Positions 5,933-10,619 of a stretch of DNA of 10,619 nt are shown here, piece by piece. Source of the DNA: Bacteroidota bacterium. GTDB taxonomy: Bacteria > Bacteroidota > Bacteroidia > Flavobacteriales > Weeksellaceae. The stretch is from NCBI GenBank assembly GCA_023419095.1, contig JAEZYN010000139.1, positions 1 through 10,619 of the forward strand, in the 5' to 3' direction. The notes under the pieces were generated by a model, which saw only the letters and a program-made list of their open reading frames with translations, made no database searches and was not told the origin of the DNA. The stretch's first letter is position 1, and every line of letters starts with the position of its first letter. The translations under genes and the position numbers were made by a program.

Positions 5933-7612
5933 ATGGTAAATTCTCGTGCACGCGAAACTACAGAAGCTATCGAAAGGCTTTATGTTTCAATGCGACACCT
6001 TTTCTATCGCGGTTTTTTCAAACCTTCCGGGATCTCCGGCGAAAGTCTTCGCTCTCTCTTAATGACAATCAACCCAGAAATCTACGGAACGATGGGTATT
6101 CCGAACAAAATCGAGCTTGATGGCCTGCTTTATGTGCTGGACCGTCTGCCCGAAGGTATTGAAGAATGCTCGTTCATCCACCTTACGTCCGACGAAGGCT
6201 TTGAGAAAGGCAGTTTTGAGGTCATTGTCCCGAAAAAAAGAAGAAGGAACTGCTACCGCATCGACGAGCACCAAATGAATATTGAAGTCCTTTTGGGCCG
6301 CTCCGAAATCTATGATATCCTGACGCACCTTACCTTTTTATATATAGAAGCAGATAAAATCCGCAGTCTGGCGTTTGTTTCTGATGAAGATGACAGACCG
6401 ACACGCGCGTGGCGAATCATTGAAGAAGTTGCCAGAGGCGAGAAAAAATACAGCCGCAAAGAGAAAGAAGTGGCGCTCATTCATCTGTCGTCACTGCTCG
6501 GACGTACCTTTGACGAAACGCTGAATGCTTACAACAATTTTGGTGATGATGCAAATCCGGACCGTCTTTTCAAGATCATTTATCATTTAGGGAACGAAAG
6601 TTTTAATGATTTAAAGAAAATCCGTGAGCGCGAAGTGCATTTCTCCGCGATTCTTCGCGAGAGGGTCGGCCATCATTTTTTTGGTGAAAAGTGGGCAAAT
6701 AAAGTAAAGACTGTTTTAGCGGAAAACGATTTGCAGATGCGTCCGTTACACATTATTTCGGCCAATATGCATTCGGTGAAGAATATGCTTTACGGAAACG
6801 ATGCCTTAGGGAAAAAGGCGACGAAATCTGTTGATTTTAAGCTTTACGAAGATATTTCAAACAAAAAAGCGCTGCAGGAAAAAGTGCTTACGCACAGCCA
6901 GAAGGCCGGACTTATCTATATTGATGACCAAAGCGGAAGCAACATCGACGTGCAGATTATCGATCTGGCTAAAACGGATCTCAGCAACACCCCTTTTGCG
7001 GATGAAGATTTCGCGTCTGATGATGTGATCATGGTGTTCGATTATGCTTTCGGTGAACAGGCGTACGAAATTATGGATGAACTGTTGCGGCCATACGAGT
7101 ATAATGAAGAAGTCTATACGATGAAGGTAAAATCGATATCAATTATGGGTAAAGCCGGCATACTGATGGGTGGCAAAGGCGACATCATGATACCGACTTC
7201 GCACGTGTTTGAAGGAACGGCGGACAATTATCCGTTTGAAAATGCACTTTCTCTTGAAGATTTCGAAGATGATGAGCTGCAGGCTTTCGAAGGCGGAATG
7301 GTGACGGTTCTTGGAACTTCGCTTCAGAATAAGGACATATTGAGATATTTCATGGATACTTCCTGGAAGGCAATTGGTCTTGAGATGGAAGGCGCGCACT
7401 ATCAGAAAGCAATTCAGGTTGCGTCGAAAATCCGTCATCACATTTCGGAAGATCTGTTTGTGATGTATGCATATTACGCTTCGGATAATCCTTTGGAAAC
7501 AGGCTCAACGCTTTCTTCGGGCGGCTTAGGTTTGACGGGTGTAAAGCCGACCTACTTAATTACTTTAAAAATTCTTGAAAAAATATTAGCCAGCGGAAAA
7601 CCGCAGCAATAA
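5933..7612 (+). CDS. Uncharacterised protein with nucleoside phosphorylase/AMP nucleosidase-like C-terminal domain
   Basis: This is a 559-residue soluble protein with no signal peptide or membrane segment. I recall a conserved flavobacterial family of this kind (possibly DUF6909), but that is unverified memory. The N-terminal half (1-300) is charged and mostly helical, with a basic patch KKRRR (101-105); I recognise no catalytic motif there. From about residue 325 the pattern resembles the nucleoside phosphorylase fold. It shows an alternating hydrophobic strand VIMVFDYAFG (365-374), KAGILMGGKGDIMIP (407-421) like the glycine-rich and GD-V-IP strands, GLEMEGAHY (482-490) like the MEG/MES ribose-binding motif, and YASDNPLETG (515-524) like the catalytic SD and the SDKPLHG of AMP nucleosidase. 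An N-glycosidase or phosphorolysis activity on a nucleoside or nucleotide is therefore inferred, not shown. ATG 5933 is preferred over 5900 because a -7 box occupies 5911-5918. A strong terminator follows, so it is probably a single-gene transcript. Confidence 0.8.
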   Translation: MVNSRARETTEAIERLYVSMRHLFYRGFFKPSGISGESLRSLLMTINPEIYGTMGIPNKIELDGLLYVLDRLPEGIEECSFIHLTSDEGFEKGSFEVIVPKKRRRNCYRIDEHQMNIEVLLGRSEIYDILTHLTFLYIEADKIRSLAFVSDEDDRPTRAWRIIEEVARGEKKYSRKEKEVALIHLSSLLGRTFDETLNAYNNFGDDANPDRLFKIIYHLGNESFNDLKKIREREVHFSAILRERVGHHFFGEKWANKVKTVLAENDLQMRPLHIISANMHSVKNMLYGNDALGKKATKSVDFKLYEDISNKKALQEKVLTHSQKAGLIYIDDQSGSNIDVQIIDLAKTDLSNTPFADEDFASDDVIMVFDYAFGEQAYEIMDELLRPYEYNEEVYTMKVKSISIMGKAGILMGGKGDIMIPTSHVFEGTADNYPFENALSLEDFEDDELQAFEGGMVTVLGTSLQNKDILRYFMDTSWKAIGLEMEGAHYQKAIQVASKIRHHISEDLFVMYAYYASDNPLETGSTLSSGGLGLTGVKPTYLITLKILEKILASGKPQQ

Positions 7613-7629
7613 AAATTAAGATTATAACT

Positions 7630-7664
7630 AAATCCCTTTTAAACATGCTTTAAAAGGGATTTTT
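7630..7664 (+). terminator. Rho-independent terminator after the nucleosidase-like gene
   Basis: Perfect 14-bp arms AAATCCCTTTTAAA (7630-7643) and TTTAAAAGGGATTT (7649-7662) enclose a five-base loop, with the arm's own T run and two more T as tail. It starts 17 bases after the stop codon. It separates this gene from the M1 peptidase gene, and it also shows that the GTG at 7666 is not a sensible start for the latter. Confidence 0.88.
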
Positions 7665-7697
7665 AGTGTCTAAATGGCAGGGTTGTCTCAAAATTCT

Positions 7698-7705
7698 TAT
7701 CTTTC
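7698..7705 (+). promoter_or_regulatory. Possible -7 box for the M1 peptidase-coaX unit
   Basis: TATCTTTC matches TAnnTTTG at seven of eight positions, 23 bases before the ATG at 7729 and after the preceding terminator. A TTG lies only 12 bases upstream, closer than the usual 17-23, so support is weak. Some promoter is expected in the 64 bases between terminator and start. Confidence 0.25.
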
Positions 7706-7728
7706 GGCTTCTTTTAAAATTTTACAGA

Positions 7729-9588
7729 ATGAACAAAGGACTTTTTCTGATTTTTGTTTTTATTTTCGGAATTTCGCACGCGCAGCAGGGCGCTTACTAT
7801 CAGCAATTCGCCAAGTACAAAATGGATATTGATGTGGATGCACCGAATTTCACCTACAAAGGAAATCAAACCATCACCTATACAAATAATTCACCCGATG
7901 AACTGAAAGTGGTGTATTTCCATTTGTACTGGAATGCCTTCAAACCCGGCTCCATGATGGATCAGAGAGTTCAGAATCAGGGTAAAAACGGTGACTCGCG
8001 TCTTCAGCGTGACGGTATTTCGCGCCTTGCATCGATACCAAAAGGTGAGGAGGGAGCCCAGAATATCCGCTGGATCAAACAAAATGGTAAAGATTTAAAA
8101 TTTGAAGTTCAGGAAACCATAATGAAAGTGGTTCTGAACACGCCAATAAAGCCTAATTCTTCAACGACTTTTTCAATGGAATGGGATGCTGTAATTCCGC
8201 ACCAGATTCGTCGTGCCGGCCGCAACAACCGTGAAGGAATTGACATGACGATGACGCAGTGGTATCCGAAGATTGCGGAGTACGACTATGACGGCTGGGC
8301 AACGTTCGACTACATCGGGCGCGAATTCCACGCCCCGTTTGCGGACTTTGATGTAACTATTAAAATTGATAAAGATTATGTAATAGGTGCAGGCGGGACT
8401 TTAGAAAATGCTACTGAAGTTAAAGGTTATGATGCGGCTGCTAACATTAAAACCGACAATAAAAACAAAGCAACCTGGCGGTGGACGGCGAAAAACCTGC
8501 TCGATTTTGCCTGGGCCGCAGACCGCGATTATACGGTGGAAGAATTTACGGTGCTCGACGGGCCGAAAGTGTATTACGTTTACCAAAAGAGTGAAAAAAC
8601 CGCGCTTTGGGAAGAATCCAAGCCTTACGTTACCAAGTTTTTTCAATTGATGAACGCTGCTTTCGGGCGGTATGTTTATCCATCGTACTCATTTATTCAG
8701 GGCGGTGATGGCGGAATGGAATACGGAATGTGCACCATGATCCTGGGTGAAGGCCGTTCCCTTGAGGGTTTAGTTGGACTGATGGTGCATGAAGGTGGGC
8801 ATTCGTATAATCAACAGATTTTGGCATACAACGAAAGCGTTCGTCCGTGGATGGATGAAGGTTTCACGAGCTATTACGACGATTATGTGATGCACCAGCT
8901 TTTCCCACCGAAAGAGCCTGTTGCCAATCCTTTTGTAGGATCGATCAGGTCTTATGTGAATTTTACGAAAACAGGCAAAGAAGAACCCGCTGTTTGGCTG
9001 GCCGATCATCATGATAACGGCAGCGCTTATTCAATTGCATCTTACGTTAAAGGCGATTTGTTTCTCGTACAGCTTGGCTACATTATCGGTGAGCAAAATC
9101 TGTCCCTTGTGATGAAAGAATTTTATAGTCAATGGAAGCTTAAGCATCCTACAGACCGAGATTTTATGCATATTGCGCAGAAGATTTCAGGTATGGATCT
9201 GAAGTGGTTTCATCACTATTGGATCAATACAACCAAAACGATTGATTACGCCATCAAAAACGTGGAATATGGCGCTTCGTCAACCGTAATCACGCTCGAA
9301 AACAAAGGTCAGATACCGATGCCTATTGATTTTTCAATTATGACAGCTGATAAGAAGGTAGTTAATTACCACATCCCATTAAATATGACTCACACCTGGA
9401 AGTCAAACGATATTTACGGAAAATTTACGACGTTAAATTATTGGCCGTGGACACAAAAAGAATATACCGTGACCGTTCCTTATAACAAATCGCAGATTTC
9501 CGCCCTGGGAATCGATTTTTCACAAAGATTGGCCGACGTGAATCCGGAAGATAACTTCGTGGAAGTACCTCACAACGTCGTAAAATAG
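7729..9588 (+). CDS. Secreted M1 family zinc aminopeptidase
   Basis: This is a 619-residue exported metallopeptidase that probably removes N-terminal residues from peptides in the periplasm or outside the cell. A signal peptide (MNKGLFLIFVFIFGISHA, cleavage expected after residue 18) is followed by an N-terminal beta-rich domain. The catalytic domain contains GGMEY (328-332), matching the GxMEN exopeptidase motif with Tyr in place of Asn. HEGGH (354-358) and Glu377 in WMDEGFTSY form the zinc site HExxH-x18-E. Tyr439 in SYVKGDL is the likely transition-state tyrosine. The C-terminal stretch (about 530-619) is beta-rich, and no type IX secretion sorting domain is evident. The start at 7729 is chosen because the signal peptide begins there; the upstream GTG at 7666 would add 21 residues encoded right behind the terminator. 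coaX follows after 10 bases, so the two are probably co-transcribed, though no functional link is obvious. Confidence 0.95.
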   Translation: MNKGLFLIFVFIFGISHAQQGAYYQQFAKYKMDIDVDAPNFTYKGNQTITYTNNSPDELKVVYFHLYWNAFKPGSMMDQRVQNQGKNGDSRLQRDGISRLASIPKGEEGAQNIRWIKQNGKDLKFEVQETIMKVVLNTPIKPNSSTTFSMEWDAVIPHQIRRAGRNNREGIDMTMTQWYPKIAEYDYDGWATFDYIGREFHAPFADFDVTIKIDKDYVIGAGGTLENATEVKGYDAAANIKTDNKNKATWRWTAKNLLDFAWAADRDYTVEEFTVLDGPKVYYVYQKSEKTALWEESKPYVTKFFQLMNAAFGRYVYPSYSFIQGGDGGMEYGMCTMILGEGRSLEGLVGLMVHEGGHSYNQQILAYNESVRPWMDEGFTSYYDDYVMHQLFPPKEPVANPFVGSIRSYVNFTKTGKEEPAVWLADHHDNGSAYSIASYVKGDLFLVQLGYIIGEQNLSLVMKEFYSQWKLKHPTDRDFMHIAQKISGMDLKWFHHYWINTTKTIDYAIKNVEYGASSTVITLENKGQIPMPIDFSIMTADKKVVNYHIPLNMTHTWKSNDIYGKFTTLNYWPWTQKEYTVTVPYNKSQISALGIDFSQRLADVNPEDNFVEVPHNVVK

Positions 9589-9598
9589 CAGCAAAAGG

Positions 9599-10351
9599 AT
9601 GTTAACAATCGTTATCAATATCGGCAATACGAACATCCGTTTCGGACTTTTTGAGGATGAAGTGTGCAAAACCTCATGGATACTGAACACAAAGCCTTAC
9701 CGCACCAGTGATGAACTGCAGATGCAGTTTATGATGATGTACCAGACGCACGATGTTGACGCATCTGAGGTGAAAAAAGTGGTGATCGGTTCCGTGGTTC
9801 CACAGTTGACTTACGATATCACACGGGCAATAAAAAAGATTCATGGTCTCAGTCCCGTGGTTGTAAGCCGCGAGACCGCTTCGGGAGTTCAGCCAAAATC
9901 AAAACAGATGGGAACGGATATCTACGCAAACCTCGTGGCCGCACATCATCTGTATCCGACCGGTAAAAAAATAATTTTCGATTTTGGGACCGCACTTACG
10001 GCAAGCTGCATTGACGAAAAAGGTGAAACTTTGGGCGTCATCATCGCGCCGGGAATTATTACTTCGCTCAATTCATTAATTCACGATACTGCCCAACTGC
10101 CTGAAATTGAACTGATAAAGCCTCAAAAAGTACTGGGTCTCGACACTGTTTCCTGCATGCAAAGCGGGATGGTTTACGGCTATCTCGGCATGGTGGAAGG
10201 TTTTATCGAGCGCATAAATGCTGAGGTGCAGGAAAGCTGTTTCGTTATCGCGACAGGCGGTGTTTCGCACGTTTACAAGCCTTTAACGGAAAAAATCCAC
10301 GTTGCAGACCGGCTTCATACGCTGAAAGGACTGTATTATCTGGGTGAATAA
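9599..10351 (+). CDS. coaX: Type III pantothenate kinase
   Basis: This is a 250-residue cytoplasmic enzyme that phosphorylates pantothenate with ATP, the first committed step of coenzyme A synthesis. It belongs to the acetate kinase/sugar kinase/Hsp70 (ASKHA) fold. Recognisable motifs are INIGNTN (6-12), GTDIYANLVAA (105-115), DFGTALT (128-134; Asp128 aligns with the proposed catalytic base), PGIITSLNSLIHDTAQLP (151-168), GLDTVSCMQSGMVYG (180-194) and ATGG (218-221). The length is normal. Several usually conserved positions differ: Asn7 replaces the Asp of DxGNT, Ile108 replaces the Arg of the GxDR motif, and Ser136 replaces an Asp after GTAxT. Whether these are lineage-typical or reduce activity cannot be judged here. 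It lies 10 bases after the M1 peptidase gene, with AAAAGG just before the ATG as a poorly spaced ribosome site. No clear terminator is seen before the convergent tadA. Confidence 0.9.
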   Translation: MLTIVINIGNTNIRFGLFEDEVCKTSWILNTKPYRTSDELQMQFMMMYQTHDVDASEVKKVVIGSVVPQLTYDITRAIKKIHGLSPVVVSRETASGVQPKSKQMGTDIYANLVAAHHLYPTGKKIIFDFGTALTASCIDEKGETLGVIIAPGIITSLNSLIHDTAQLPEIELIKPQKVLGLDTVSCMQSGMVYGYLGMVEGFIERINAEVQESCFVIATGGVSHVYKPLTEKIHVADRLHTLKGLYYLGE

Positions 10352-10409
10352 ACCAGAACGTAAAACTTGATTTCGAATGATTTATTCATCTTATGGAATT
10401 TGAAAAAAA

Positions 10410-10619
10410 TTATCTTTTATTTCTAAAAAATTCTTTCACCAACTCCGCGCATTCATTTTCCATAACACCTAATGTAATTTCTGTTTTTGGATGAATTGAA
10501 AGGTTTTTGTTGATGAAACCGCGCTGCGCATCGCGTGCACCGATTACTACTTTTGAGATCTGCGACCAACTAAGCGCGCCACAGCACATCACGCAAGGTT
10601 CGAGTGTTACATATAGTGT
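10410..10619 (-). CDS. tadA: tRNA-specific adenosine deaminase (TadA family), C-terminal part
   Basis: This is the last 70 codons of a zinc-dependent nucleoside deaminase, cut by the window edge; the frame is open to base 10619. TLYVTLEPCVMCCGAL carries PCxxC, the two zinc-ligand cysteines, and RDAQRG follows. The HAE motif with the catalytic Glu and zinc His lies outside the window. LYVTLEPCVMC...VVIGARD and the end GVMENECAELVKEFFRNKR are typical of TadA, which converts adenosine 34 to inosine in the anticodon of tRNA-Arg(ACG). Related cytosine or guanine deaminases share the zinc motif, so the assignment rests on overall similarity. A second cysteine directly follows the PCxMC motif, where alanine is usual. 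It converges on coaX with 58 bases between the stops. The short frame starting at 10592 is an internal start, not the real one. Confidence 0.88.
   Translation of the reverse strand, partial: TLYVTLEPCVMCCGALSWSQISKVVIGARDAQRGFINKNLSIHPKTEITLGVMENECAELVKEFFRNKR

Noticed and set aside
7666..7728. Upstream GTG start for the M1 peptidase
   Set aside because: It begins two bases after the preceding terminator stem-loop and tail, and would bury the clear signal peptide that starts at 7729.
10352..10409. Search for a bidirectional terminator between coaX and tadA
   Set aside because: No convincing stem-loop with a T tract was found in the 58 bases between the stops.
1..10619. CRISPR array, tRNA/rRNA genes, insertion sequences, phage or defence genes
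   Set aside because: None seen: no regularly spaced repeats, no transposase or integrase, no cloverleaf-like sequence, and the coding genes are housekeeping with no obvious foreign base composition.

Overview
The window reads as chromosomal DNA from a member of the Bacteroidota, class Flavobacteriia, most likely near Chryseobacterium/Kaistella (Weeksellaceae). The pointers are a type III glutamine synthetase, TAnnTTTG-like -7 promoter boxes in place of sigma-70 boxes, almost no Shine-Dalgarno sequences, and the style of the proteins. The placement is inferred from sequence character, not from a search. Nearly everything coding is housekeeping. I found no phage, IS, CRISPR array, tRNA, rRNA or defence genes.

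Layout. Bases 2-2079 (+) carry the 3' part of mrdA (PBP2 transpeptidase) and the complete rodA (SEDS glycosyltransferase), joined by a one-base TAATG overlap: the elongasome peptidoglycan synthase pair. Bases 2080-2320 are a convergent gap holding a palindromic repeat (copy A) and the nlpC-side terminator. Bases 2321-3007 (-) encode an NlpC/P60 lipoprotein, a probable cell-wall hydrolase. Bases 3008-3305 hold its promoter, three consecutive stem-loops ending in a clear plus-strand terminator with no gene in front of it, and the glutamine synthetase terminator. Bases 3306-5513 (-) encode glutamine synthetase III (glnN). Bases 5514-5932 are a divergent gap with the probable glnN promoter, a second repeat copy (B, inverted relative to A), and a -7 box for the next gene.

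Bases 5933-7612 (+) encode a 559-residue protein of unknown role. Its C-terminal half shows nucleoside phosphorylase/AMP nucleosidase-like motifs in the right order. A strong terminator follows. Bases 7729-9588 (+) encode a secreted M1 zinc aminopeptidase. Ten bases later comes coaX (type III pantothenate kinase, 9599-10351), probably in the same transcript. Bases 10410-10619 (-) are the C-terminal part of tadA (tRNA adenosine deaminase), cut by the window edge.

The genes serve cell-wall growth and remodelling (mrdA, rodA, nlpC), nitrogen assimilation (glnN), CoA synthesis (coaX), protein digestion (M1) and tRNA editing (tadA). They do not form one evident system. The items most worth a second look are the gene-less structured RNA-like region at 3089-3196, the nucleosidase-like domain in the uncharacterised protein, the altered motifs of CoaX, and the paired inverted palindromic repeats around the nlpC-glnN block.
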